Source of the DNA: Alisma plantago-aquatica
Lineage: Eukaryota; Streptophyta; Magnoliopsida; Alismatales; Alismataceae
Reading direction: 5' to 3'
Assembly: GCA_963693085.1 (NCBI GenBank)
Contig: OY856411.1
Span: 112,659,267-112,723,266, forward strand
DNA: 64,000 bases
Part shown: positions 35,738-46,645 of the stretch, piece after piece
Layout of the letters: every line of letters starts with the position of its first letter
Numbering within the stretch: the first letter of the stretch is position 1
Position numbers and translations under genes: made by a program
Notes under the pieces: model-generated
Told to the model about the DNA's origin: nothing
What the model saw: the letters and a program-made list of their open reading frames with translations, nothing else
Database searches by the model: none

Positions 35738-36084
35738 TAGTATGTCATTAGTGGCTTTTTAAATACGCCATTACACTCAATAAGAACCGTTTCATACCAC
35801 AACATAATACAAAATAGTGGCATTTGTATAAAAGGCAATTGATGGATAGTGGTTTTTTTATAAATGCCAAATGATGTTTTAGTGGACTTTATTTGGCATT
35901 TTTCGGAAGCCACTAAAGCCAAATATTTAGTGGCATTTACAACTTACGCCACTATCTTTCTAGTGGCATTGGTACTAGAGGTATTTTGAAAGTATCAACA
36001 AATGCCACTAAATATGTTTAGTGGTGTTTACTTTTTTTTAGTGGCATTTCTAAAAGGTCACTAATGTGAGTGTTTGCTGTAGTG
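35738..36084. repeat. CACTA subterminal repeats and right terminus
   Basis: About ten direct and inverted copies of TTAGTGGCATTT / AAATGCCACTAA in 350 bases, ending in gtttgctgtagtg at 36084, which read from outside is CACTACAGCAAAC. This motif differs from the GTCGGTTATTAG motif of element B, so it belongs to another CACTA family, most simply element A. The triplet after the end is TCT; the matching left end is not in the window. Confidence 0.75.
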
Positions 36085-36377
36085 TCTAGACATATTTTAC
36101 TGACTCAGTTCCTCATTGTAACAACCTAAATGTAGTATTGTATGAGTCTGACTAGATGGATTCTGAAGGCCTTAATCAAGAAACTAGTGGTGTTTCTCCT
36201 ATGCTTCGTGCAACGCCTGAAATTGAGACTTGGATGAGAACAAAGTTTATTGACATTGTTTGTAACACTTCTTATTCCCATAATTGTGAAGAAGTTTATT
36301 AATAAAAGACTCAGTCCCTTTTCTAAAGAAATAAGATTGATTTTACATACATATAATACTTTAAGTATAAATATGTA

Positions 36378-36378
36378 T

Positions 36379-36425
<47 letters not shown>

Positions 36426-36427
36426 AC
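36378..36427. repeat. compound microsatellite (CA)n(TA)n(GA)n
   Basis: Consecutive runs of CA, TA and GA dinucleotides between 36380 and 36424, at the left border of a GC-rich stretch. Confidence 0.9.
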
Positions 36428-37680
36428 AACAATGTAATAGAGGCTGGTCTCCCTTCTCTCTAGAATCGCCACTCTCCCTTCACTCTAGAACTCCCAGCGG
36501 CGCCGCTGGGGGGAGGGGAGCGTATCTTCAGTGCTGTCCTCCCCTTAGCTCTTCCTTACGTCTTGGACAAGGCTCTTGTGTGAAGTCAGCTCCGTTTCCT
36601 GGAGGAAGGTGTAGAACTGAGCCAGATCTGGTCACGAGTGAGAGGCAGGGAGGATGACTTGGGTCTCATCCCTAGTCTCATCTGGTTCGTCTGGGGTCTG
36701 GGAGTGGTGTTCGGTGGGGTGTGGTTTGGATGAAAGCATCTCGCACGGACCAGATCTGGAGGGCGTCGGCGGAGCTGATTCAATCGGCCTCCACCCAGTT
36801 CATAGGAGATTGGGCAGAGTGGATCCACCCCTTCCCAGATACGGGGTCATGTGAGGGCTACTTGCGAGGATCGTTGATCCTTCATCTCCCCCTCCCCTAC
36901 TCATCCGTTCCCCGACGCAACGATGGCTCCTCCGACCAGGGCGACAGGTGCACGCGCTGGGCGTGCATATTTTCGCCTCATCCAACCTCCTAGAGGAGAT
37001 GTTGCTTCTCCTGGCAAGGATGTCCCCCTCATAGGACATCACAGGCATTGCAAATCCAGGTGTCCTGTAAGCTGCTTCTTGGCGCATCCCTAGCCATCTC
37101 AGCAACTTTGGTAGCAGGGCGGCTGGTGATTGTTTAGGGAGGCTATCCTGAGGGTCGTGTGGTGGAGTCCTGAGGTTCCTTACCTCTGGTCTGTATGCAG
37201 CGAGCTGGGACATCTTCAGAGTGTTCGTTTATATGCTCTGTGCACACAGAGTAGGTTGGTTCAAGTGGCCCGAAAGGGCTGTTCTCAGCAATGCTCTATG
37301 CTTCCACATATGACCTAGCGTCCTTCATCTTAAAGCTTCGACAAGCTACTGCTGCACTACCATATCCAGCTAGAGAGATCATGACGATTTTAAGGGTGGC
37401 TCCTAGTTTCTCCTCTTCACAATTTGTGGGTGAGCTTTAAGGTAGTGAAGGGAGGTTCAAAGCGTCATCGAGAGAATCTCATCAGCTCTCTGCCTCACTC
37501 AGATGAGGCTAGCTTGTGTCATGGTTGTTGAAGTCTCATCGAGATGCTGTTGATCTAGGCTCTGTCCCAAATCCTAGACTTTGGCTACACCTTGGTTCAA
37601 TGCACAAAGGCAGACTCTCTGTGTTTCTTCTTTCTTTCAGGGCAGGGGGACTGCAGTGTCTTAGTCTCATATTTTGTGGG
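36428..37680. other. GC-rich unclassified stretch between two microsatellites
   Basis: A compositionally distinct block of about 1.25 kb, bounded by the compound microsatellite on the left and (CATA)n on the right. Frames exist on both strands (for example minus 36800-37213) but none resembles a known domain, and they overlap each other. The 3' sequence 'tctcatattttgtgggtg' followed by a simple repeat recalls the tail of a non-LTR retroposon or SINE, and the abrupt composition change suggests an insertion. No flanking duplication was found. Confidence 0.35.
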
Positions 37681-37745
37681 TGTATACATACATACATACA
37701 TACATACATACATACATACATACATTCACATACATATATATATAT
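37681..37745. repeat. (CATA)n microsatellite with AT tail
   Basis: About eleven tandem ACAT/CATA units from 37684, then TA repeats to about 37744. Confidence 0.95.
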
Positions 37746-39890
37746 CCGAAAAGTAAATTTGTACAAGAATATGACATTAGAGATGATAGTGGAAATAATT
37801 TTTTTTTGTCATGTATCCCATAACTAGTGGATTGTGTCAATGACTATGAATGGAAAGGAAGATTGCAAGTAAAATACCTGGTCCTGGATAAACTTCAATG
37901 ACAATCCTTGTTACGATGTGCCTTTTTCTCAAGCAGCACTCAAACTATTGTCGACAGTGTCCTCCTATTATAGTACCACGGATGACCGTTGACAAAGTCC
38001 TCCTAGTATGATGACAACGACCTTAGTGCCTCTACATAATTTAGGAGGATCACCGAGAACTCCTATTGTTCTACTATAATTAATAGAAGGCGTTTTCCCT
38101 CGTGTCATCAACGTGCTAGCATCAACTTTCTTCCCTTTAGATATCTATTACTTTTACACGTAAGATTCCTCTGGCTCTCACGTTGTCACGAAGTTGAGAT
38201 TGGAAGACTTGTTCTAGGAGCCTTGTCCAGTCTGTCTTTTTATTATAGTGGATTGATAAGGATTTACACAAACTCGGGGACATGAGGAGATGAATATAAT
38301 TAATTTTTGGATGATGTGAATCATGAATCGTTCGACTAGACTCCTAGTCGATCAACTGGATGATTCAGTTGGTTGATTGGAATGTTTACCTATTTTCAAA
38401 TATATTGTCTTTCAATGTGACGATCAATGCATGCCATGACTTCATCATAAATCCTTGATCTAGTCATACTAATCATTCAATCATTTGATTGGACTTGTTA
38501 GTCAGTCTATTGGACACTCTAGTTGGTCGACTAGCATTCCCAATCAGTCGACTAGACACTTCAATTAGCCAATTGTCAGCCAATGTTGTTTAAGTTGAGT
38601 ACATAAACACTTCAGTATGCAAGTTAATTTTATTAATGAGTAAACACTTATTCCATATGCATCCTATGTGTGTGACTCCATAGGTCTCAATGTAACTATA
38701 TTATGACATCACAAACAGTGAGCAGTATATAGCAACACATCATTGCTAACCAAGTAATTAGAAAGTTGGAGAACAAATTCAACCTACAATATATGATCAC
38801 TGTTACATTGATCATATAGTTCCTTTATCTCTGATATCCAGATTGAACTCGAGGCATAGAATCATCATCCTCTTACTATCCAATCTATGTTCCTTGAACT
38901 AGAGCATACTATCTGAGATGCATGTCAGCTCACATATCACATATTGATTCACATGAGTATGGCCATATGTTTCTCAGTCTCGCTTATCATGTGGCCAGGA
39001 TATCAACTCCGTATGGAGGGATGAATCCCATCTACATCACTCAGAGTCAATCCCAATGTTTCACATATACCTGAACATCACTTTTATGGTATTCCTTATT
39101 CAAGGACACGTTGGATGGTGTCAAAGTACATCGAACAACATGTGATGAATGGTAACTTTAGGTCCAAGAACCAAAATCACCACTATCACTACTAGAGCTG
39201 ATTTTGACTACCATTCAGTGGTTTCCATGTATCACTCTCAAGGTAAGTCTATCTGATGCACTGTTCTCTAACAATTACCTATGTGTTTCGCTTGATATCA
39301 CGTATCAGGTGAAATGAGATTTTATCATAAGTCAACACATATTCTAGTCTTATTTATTATTATTATCTATGATGTTTCCATAATAATATCCAACTAGGGA
39401 TATAATAAGAATTTATATACTCTTATCATACATATGATCTCATTGTTTAGCTCCTCATTCTGAAGACACATGTCATCCAGTAATATCATTCTTTTAGACA
39501 TCTATGAAATCATCTCCTAATTGAACAAACATATATATGAAAGATTGCCTTTATTGTTAATTAAATCTATTAGATGATGCCTTATGACAATCATTGTATG
39601 CTTGGCTCCCTGGGCATACATACCTACAAAATTGACCTTGTATCAGACGGCGGTCTAAGAAAAAAATGAATTTCGAATAATAACTTAAAAAATAAAATGT
39701 CAAGTTTATCTTTATTATATTTTTTTCGCTACTAAATATCAAGTATTATATATCTCTTTATATAGAAAATATTTGTTTTCACACCAAAAGTAAGTTGTCA
39801 TCATATATAGGCTCACAAAGATGAGAAAAAAAAAGTTCAATTGTTAGCGTTTATATTAATACTCTAATTTAGTGTCCACTTATATACATT
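37746..39890. other. gene-free; part resembles a decayed LTR of Copia type
   Basis: No coding frame. From about 38620 to 39500 phrases recur that have counterparts in the Copia LTR at 58306-59798 ('actttaggtc', 'gaccacaatcaccacta' and 'aagaaccaaaatcacc', 'acctatgtgtttg' and 'cctatgtgtttcg', 'actagggatataa' and 'actagggacata') in the same order. The similarity is weak. GTCGACTAG-like motifs are repeated at 38340-38570. Confidence 0.35.
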
Positions 39891-39894
39891 AATA

Positions 39895-39955
39895 ACTATA
39901 TATATGTATATATATGTGTTTATATATGTATGTATATATATGTTTGTATATATAT
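39895..39955. repeat. TA/TG microsatellite
   Basis: Interrupted 'tatatatgtatatatatgtg' repeats. The following 39956-40716 has no identifiable gene; a 106-codon frame at 40224-40544 is probably fortuitous or part of the split pseudogene described at 43537. Confidence 0.8.
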
Positions 39956-40721
39956 ATCCCCAAAGGGTAAATTGAGTTTATGTTTGTTGTTTGCCAACTC
40001 GATGTGTGTTGACCTACAACAAGATGCTTCTTGTCCTTACTTCATTGATGCTTGGGTTCGTCTGTTGATTCTCCTTACGTGCATTCTCTACCACTTTTCT
40101 CCCAAGTCTGCTCAATAATGCCCATCACAAAAACATTCCCCATTCTAATAGTTTATGATCCTTAAGGCCTTGGAAGTATGAAATTCAAGACCTAATGATA
40201 TCCAACAACTCATTGCCACAATATTGACCCACCAATGTCCTTTTGCATGTGCACAATATGTTGAATCCAAAATTTCTCATGCCAAAGAAAAGATAAAGAA
40301 TGGCCAAAATTTTCTATTCTCATACAAGTTCTCTCCTCTAGTTTGTGTTTCTCCATCTAACCTTGCTACTCATTTGGAGTTTGAAGAGAAACACCCCCAA
40401 CACCCCCTCTTATGGTGCAGTCGATGTCTGATATTTCTTGTTCTCCCTATGTTTATTCTTGTTCCATGGTTAAAGAGGAAATCTTATCCTTCCAAAGAAG
40501 GACAGATTGTTCAAGTCACGATCTTCATGCACAACACCTTCTAGATGCTATGTGCGGTGCAAAAATGGTCATTAAAATGATTATTTGAATGTAGTGCCAA
40601 ATATGGTCAACCTTTGACTTTCAGTTCATTGTCCTACCTCCCTACTACCCTATGTTTGCAATGCCCCTTTGACTCCTCTTCTCAAGAGGGACAACATCCT
40701 TTGATGTATCACAATTGGAAT

Positions 40722-43531
40722 TGTAGCATCCCCCAAGTGTGATCCATATATAAAAACAAGAAAGCATGAACCAACAAAATCACATAAAGATAACGTCACA
40801 AATATCATAGATTATTCATTGCAATAGTAAACTTAACTTTACATAGGATATATATATATATATATTGATTCCCATAAATATACTTTTTAGAAAATTTACA
40901 ATAAGAAACATGATACATAATATGATTAGTAAATTAGTTAATCCTCCTTGGATCTTATAGATGGCACCCCACCGGGTCTTGAATTGTACATACATCCACC
41001 TCCTGAGAGCTATCCCATGCTACAGACAACATATGTGCATCCACACATAGCCATGCATACAAAAACCAGTTGCAAGTCATTTGACTTTAGTAATAATACG
41101 AATATAACTTAACATGAACCTTAAAATTGATATGAACATGCATAAACATTATTGATCTCTTTAGGATGCATTCTTAACTTGATTAAACATTCTTATTAGG
41201 GCACTTATTGAATGAACCTTATTTAATATGATCTCACTGAACACACACATGGTATGCAGTCTTAGGGTTGAACCTGTAAACTTAAACATCATTGAACACA
41301 ATCTAGGTGTGTAGGCTTGGGATTGAACCCATAAATGAATAGGTGATGATGAGGCACCAACCTTCCATAACATGTTCATGAGATAGGGCCTAATTATTAT
41401 TTTTTTATTTTAGATATGATCTCATCTTATCTTACTTAGGATTTTCACCCATAATTGCATTGTAGATCATAAACATGAAAAAGGATAATTCTTAATTGAT
41501 CTGGTCTTATCATATAAACATGTTGGCAATAAACTGTAATAAGGTGTGCATAATATATACCTCTTAAATCATAAAAATGTTCACATGATAGTATGTCCAA
41601 TATAACTTTAACCATGATAATATGAACAAAACTTGACGACAAAATATAATGCAACTCAAGGAATTGACCACTTACCTAATTTTAGTAAAATAGTCACTCC
41701 TAGAATCATGATCTCGATTCTTTAACTTTTCCTATCATTATAGCCCAAACCCTAATTAATATCTTGTAACCCTTACTAGGTCAGTTCATGAATCTGAGAA
41801 TGTAGAGTCAGAATCGAGACCCATGACCTAGTCCATATCTCAAAAAATCAATCAAAATTTATATAAAACTTGACCCCATATGACATACCAATTAAAGATA
41901 TTAATTATCTTACGTTAGCCAAAAGAAATTTAGATAAACCCATTTATCATATCCTGAGATCAGATAAAACAAAAAATAAAAAATGAGGAAACCCTTTGAT
42001 TATATCACAAACCATAGGTGTGGTAGAGGGTTACTAAGTAAATTGAATTCATAAAAATCATTCCCCAAACAACTAAAATCATCCTAAGACCAAAGTTATA
42101 CTATATTAATATATGATTCATGAACTTACAAAATAGGGATAACGGGTCCATGTCCACCTCCATTCCCAACTCCTGGCCCAGTAGAACTTTCACTACTGAT
42201 ACCATTGCGCTTTGCACCTACGACCAATATGGGGCTTAGCAAGCCCCCCACTATTGGTAGGGTATGCAACTCACAACATGTATGTTGTATTGTGTTGAAG
42301 CTAGAGGGTGACAGTAAGATCCTTGCACTACACCACAGTTCAAGTTTATCCATGGCAAGATGGTAAATAAACATCAAGGGGGATCTTAAGACCAAACACA
42401 TGGCATCAATGAGAGGAATGCAAAATTGAAAGTGGCAAAAACTTTGCCAAGTTCTACTGAAGGATGGGAGAAGAAATAGAGAAGAAATGTGGTAGAAAAC
42501 TTGGCGACTGAACTTCAGAGATGAGAGAGTGGAAGAGCTAGTGGGTCCAACACTTGGCCAAGGGACAATGTTCAAAGCAACTGGAAAAGCAGACCACGAC
42601 AAAGAGGCTTACCACAGATGTGATTGCGTCGGTGTGGCTAGAGATGGAGAAGTCAGGGGTTTGACATTAGAGATGTAGGTTGCTTTGGCGGTGGTATATC
42701 CAAGTATTTCATCACATATTGGCAGAAATTAAGAGTCCACTATCAATTGGATAAGCTTGCTAAATCTAGAAGTGCCACCGTGAAGATCCACGTAGGCATA
42801 GAGCAAATTGAAGATGAGGGTTCGTTAGATGAGATATTGGGCGTATTTTATATATAGACTTTAGGGTTTCAACCTAGGTATATATCAGCTTGGAATCATC
42901 TCCCAAAGCCATTGTGTCACTCGATCCCCAATTCAGTTCGGTCTTTTCAAGAGAGAAACATGGATGAGACTCCATTGCCATCCTGGAGTCCAAACATGAC
43001 CAGGAAACAGGTAGGGAAGGGGACCCCTAAGCCAATGGATGAGTCTGTGGGCTAGATGCCTCTCCCCGAACCACGAGATACAGTTAAGGTAACATGTGCC
43101 ACTTAATAAATCTCAAACTTAAGTCTTGCGACAAACATTTATATTATTTCAATAAAAAAACTACATTACAATCTTCTTTCCTCAAATAGGCCTAGCTAAG
43201 ACAATCTAAAATAGGTCAAATTTTAACATAGGCCTAAAATCCTATGCAGATCACCATTATGGTTTTAAAGTCCCAAAAAGCTCAACTACAACCCCTTAAT
43301 TGAAAATTTTGGTTTAGGAATCCATAATTCCTAATAAATCTTAGGAATGTCATTATCTCCCCAAAATTTACCATGAATCTTTTCTTATCATGATCTTTAA
43401 CTTAAAGTTTGTTTCATCACTTTTTATACCCCCAAAATCCACCAATAAAGTATTAAACATTCTGATCTAATTAAGGTTATAAAGTATGTTATACTTTCCT
43501 TATAAATTCTTAAAAAGTTGGGGATGTTACA
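40722..43531. mobile_element. solo LTR (Ty3-type ends), 2.8 kb
   Basis: Begins TGTAGCATCCCC and ends GGGGATGTTACA, short imperfect inverted ends of the TG...CA kind typical of plant Ty3 LTRs (compare TGTAACATCCC...). GGAAT flanks it on both sides (40717-40721 and 43532-43536), a 5-bp target duplication. No internal direct repeat, primer site or coding domain is visible, so recombination between two LTRs (solo LTR) is the simplest reading; a short non-autonomous element is the alternative. The minus frame at 42126-42602 lies inside it and is probably not a gene. Confidence 0.75.
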
Positions 43532-43536
43532 GGAAT

Positions 43537-44600
43537 GATTTGGTGTTTCCTTGGTTCTAGGATTGCAATAAAGGGTGTCTTGTTTGATGCAATCAATTAC
43601 CTTACGGAACATCAATTTGATGCTAACATTCCTGGGTTGTTCAAGCCTTCCTACATGCTATAACTCACCTTGTGAATGACCAACAACCTTTTATCACTCT
43701 TATGATGACTTCAAATGCTTTCAATATGGTTAACAAATATATCATATTTTAGGAGCTTCATCTTCATTGTCCAACTATTCTGCATTGGATTTGAATTATA
43801 TTATACCTCCCCAACTCCTCTCTACATAGATAAGAGTGAGCCTCTTCTCTCTACGGCTTGTAATCAATAAGGTGATCCATTAGGGCCACTTCTCTTTGTT
43901 TTGGCTCTCCATTCTCGTATTTCAAAATTAAAGGATGAATGCCACATAAACCTTCTTGCTTTCTTTCTTGATGATGGCACCCTTACTGGCCGTTTAATTC
44001 TCCAAGATACTATCTATTATCCAAGAATGAGACCCAGACTTTGGTCTTCATATCAATATTAACAAGACATAAAACTTTTGGCCTTCAACTGATCCAAGAA
44101 GAGACCTATAGTTTAGTATGTTCCCTACTAAAATATCTCATCTATGCATGGAGTGAAGATTTTAGGAGGTCATGTTTTCACGGATCTAGATTTTATCCTT
44201 GGATCTTCTCAAGGAACATGTGGCTAAAATCCTTGACATGATGGATTGCTTGGGTTTGCTTCAGGACCCATACTGTGAGCTTCTTCTTCTCTGATCACGT
44301 GTTGAGATACCCTAGTTGTTGTTTAGTCTTTGAACAACACCCCTAATTTTTATCAGCTTTGCATTTGATAATTTTGATCGTGGGTTTTGTCAAAGTCTTG
44401 TACAATTGTGGTTGGTGATGTCCCATGATTTGGCGATCTATAGTGACACTTGACCACACTTCCTATGCACCTCAGAGGGTTGGACATCAAATCTACCCAT
44501 AATATTGACAAGTTCTCTTATGTTTCCTCTCAGATCCACACCGAAGAACTCCTAGACCACATCCACCGAGAACTATAAAATTGTTATCCAACAATTCACT
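43537..44600 (+). pseudogene. non-LTR reverse transcriptase pseudogene
   Basis: Broken plus-strand frames keep the order of a LINE-like reverse transcriptase: GVLFDAINYLTEHQFD near 43577, then GDPLGPLLFVLAL (43871-43909, its usual Gln-Gln context carrying a TAA), the catalytic FLDDGT (43965-43982) and a downstream VKILGGHVFTDLDFILGSSQ block near 44152-44210. A WR-lacking counterpart of the GDxxWRLxTLPxxxGGLxI block follows at about 44430-44480. It belongs to the widespread plant family annotated simply as reverse transcriptase. Several stops and frameshifts make it dead. The solo LTR at 40722-43531 is inserted at its left, so part of it may lie at 40200-40716. Confidence 0.65.
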
Positions 44601-45110
44601 CTAAGTGGCCTCTCCCAATGAAAACTAGTTATCCTCTCTTCTCTCCAAGCCGACCATGCACAAGAGTTCTTAGTTGTTGTTCCTATTGATGGTTTTGATT
44701 TGTTCATGTCACTTGTTGAGTATCGAGCTATCTTTTGTTATTGACTCATTTTTACTTTGTACCCAGAAGATGAATGTTGCCCAGATTTACTTTTTTCTTT
44801 TTCTTTTACTTTTGATATGTTTATATTACTTGTGGATGATGCGATTTTTCTTTTGGAGCGCGTTCAACACATCACCAATAGGAACCCTATGCTAATGTCT
44901 TCTACATCTTATTATTTTATTTTTAGAACCATAAAATTCACCATCTAGAAAGGAATGGTAGTCACGTTTCTGTGAAGATTTTTTATTTCAAAGATATAAC
45001 ATTTCATATATGGACAAACTTCAGTATTTCTGAAAATTCAGTAACAAAGCTTCCCATAATATAAAATTTATGCCTAGACCAAATTATTTCCATATGAGGA
45101 CAATGTGTCC
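44601..45110. other. gene-free spacer
   Basis: AT-rich, short hydrophobic frames only. Nothing recognised. Confidence 0.4.
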
Positions 45111-45114
45111 GGCC

Positions 45115-45264
45115 CATTTATGGCGAGATGATGGCGGTGTCAGATAGGATAGCTCGACGCAGAGAACATATGACACGCCCGTCCGTTCTGGACCATACGT
45201 ACTGATCACGCGCTTGGCGTGACGATACTGCTATTTAAGCGTAGGAGGGAGTCCTATCGCACAA
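45115..45264 (+). promoter_or_regulatory. promoter of the eEF1A-like minigene
   Basis: A GC-richer segment in AT-rich surroundings with a TATA-type box (TATTTAAG, 45232-45239). Transcription would start about 30 bases later, near 45265, giving a short first exon ending at a GGCAG|GTGAG donor at 45318/45319. CpG-containing words (cacgcgcttggcgtg, cgacgcag) cluster upstream. Confidence 0.5.
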
Positions 45265-45318
45265 CCACACTTGAGCCATCAGCAGTAGTACTGTGCGCCA
45301 GCTTTTCCATTCCGGCAG

Positions 45319-46087
45319 GTGAGTTGCTATTTCTTCTCCCCTCCTCATCCTCAGTCTCCCGTGATATTTGAATTAGATTGCAATCTGTCTCTTCTAGCTG
45401 CCTCCGTTTCCGCTTCTTGTTTGTCAAACGTCGGGGGTACTCTGCATCGCATTACCACCTTCCTCAGTGACCCTTGTCTCGGACGAATAGTCTGCCGTTT
45501 GAATTTTAACCCACTGAAGAATTAGAGTACAGTACAAATCTGGTTAGAGAATAGTTCCAATCTGTAGCTACAAACACCAAAACTTGCAATGCATAACCAG
45601 CATATATTGTGGCTCGAAAGTTTTTATCTCCTAAAGTTGAAATGCTGACTTGACACCATTAAATTTTGCATCACTGTGTGAGTGAAATATATGCTATATG
45701 CCAATGTAATATTAAGAAGACTCTCATAAACTGGCATTGCAACCTGAGCATGGAAGTGTTATTAAAGCAAAAGTCAAACAAAGAAGAGAAAGATGGATAC
45801 TCCCAAGAAATCAGAACCACGCTCAATTTCCCAAGGAAAACGATGGAAACACCAACAGAACCAAGTTCAGTTGGCTGTAAATCTCCTATAATGTGATTAC
45901 GTTGTTTTCGTTCTTAATTAATGGAATCACCAACAGAATCAGGTCCAATTGCCTGTAAATCTTCTATAATATAATTACTTTGTTTTCATTCTTACTAGAT
46001 TATTGTTCTCGCCTCTCACTCAGGTCAGTCCCAAGTTTCGACACTAACAGCTTCTGTTTACTACACTATTCGTGCCTATTCTTCCAG
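45319..46087 (+). other. probable 5'UTR intron of the eEF1A-like minigene
   Basis: Donor GGCAG|GTGAGT at 45318/45319 and acceptor TTCCAG at 46087, with a pyrimidine-rich stretch before it. It contains a tandem duplication of about 84 bp period ('caccaacagaa' near 45849 and 45932, both ending 'tttcattctta' or 'ttcgttcttaa'). Confidence 0.5.
45846..46003. repeat. tandem duplication inside the intron
   Basis: 45846-45918 and 45930-46002 align along about 72 bases (caccaacagaa..., ctgtaaatct.ctataat). Moderately diverged. Confidence 0.75.
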
Positions 46088-46116
46088 GTTCTCTACAAAC
46101 CCCAACCGCGACAATC

Positions 46117-46320
46117 ATGGCCAAGGAGCAGGTTTCACTTAACATTGTTGTGGGTGGCTACGTCGACTCCGGCAAGACCACTGCCACTGATTGTGTGGAT
46201 GCTAGCAAGTGCACCACCGTAACTAAACCCATCTGCGGCAAGCCAATCACCACTGACCACCCCATCTATGGCTGGCCATCCGAGCTGCTGGCTGGAGGAG
46301 CAGACAAGCGTGTCGTTTAA
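46117..46320 (+). CDS. short eEF1A-derived protein, 67 aa
   Basis: ATG at 46117 in good context (atcATGGCC) opens a frame to TAA at 46318-46320. Residues 1-24 (MAKEQVSLNIVVGGYVDSGK then TTAT) match the start of translation elongation factor eEF1A, including the G1/P-loop GxVDSGKT that binds GTP phosphates. The last residues, GGADKRVV, match the next eEF1A segment (GGIDKRVI). Between them about 30 residues with three cysteines replace the normal GHLIYKL. The protein then stops, so G2-G5 and domains II-III are absent and GTPase activity is not expected. A probable 5'UTR intron (45319-46087, GTGAGT...CTTCCAG) recalls the leader intron of plant eEF1A genes. Either a truncated pseudogene or a new small gene; the clean short frame favours neither. 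Confidence 0.55.
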   Translation: MAKEQVSLNIVVGGYVDSGKTTATDCVDASKCTTVTKPICGKPITTDHPIYGWPSELLAGGADKRVV

Positions 46321-46520
46321 ATAAGGCTCCCACTGTATGCGCATATGGAATCTGTTGGTCTCCTACTGCCTTGTTTATATGTCTGAATAAATTCAGAAAT
46401 GATGTGGTATCTGTTGTATGGGTCGGTACCAAACTGTAGTGTTTCATGTGGTATCTGAATGTATGGGTCGGTACCCAAGTAACCCAACTGTAGCGTTTTG
46501 TTTTTCCTTCTAAAATGCTG
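46321..46520 (+). other. 3' flank of the minigene with a short duplication
   Basis: 'gtatgggtcggtacc' occurs at about 46417 and 46461, within a duplicated segment of about 45 bases that also repeats 'actgtag.gttt'. A polyadenylation-like AATAAA signal is approximated by 'gaataaattc' at 46384. Confidence 0.4.
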
Positions 46521-46645
46521 CTAAGTTATTAAGGACTAAGTTTCATTTGCACCACTCTTAATTGTTTGTATTTTTTCTTAGTTTCGGTAGACATTATCAC
46601 AAAGAAAAATAAGACAAAATACAAACTTAGTCCTTACCAACTTAG
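46521..46645. repeat. inverted repeat at the LINE 5' boundary
   Basis: 46521-46543 (ctaagttattaaggactaag and on) is the inverted complement, with two mismatches, of 46623-46645. The pairing continues after a 21-base interruption (46565-46580 against about 46608-46622). The right arm belongs to the LINE, since it recurs in the second LINE copy at 49441-49470, while the left arm does not. Confidence 0.7.

Larger units (their letters stand above)
1..36084 (+). mobile_element. CACTA element A, host of nested insertions (extent inferred)
   Basis: The two decayed transposase genes at 3369-9670 show a CACTA element on the plus strand. Its left end is not visible. Its right end may be the CACTA-type terminus at 36084 (gtttgctgtagtg, reading CACTACAGCAAAC from outside), which is preceded by a subterminal array of TTAGTGGCATTT-like repeats. 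If so, element B (10.4 kb) and the non-coding LTR element (8.7 kb) are both nested in it and its own length in the window is about 17 kb. The alternative is that the terminus at 36084 belongs to a separate CACTA element whose left end is lost. Confidence 0.4.

Noticed and set aside
36800..37213. 137-codon minus frame in the GC-rich block
   Set aside because: Overlaps plus-strand frames of similar quality and has no domain; composition effect more likely.
40224..40544. 106-codon plus frame before the solo LTR
   Set aside because: No recognisable motif; may belong to the split reverse-transcriptase pseudogene but I could not align it, so it is not listed as a gene.
42126..42602. 158-codon minus frame
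   Set aside because: It lies wholly inside the solo LTR, has no recognisable domain and its composition is that of the surrounding sequence.
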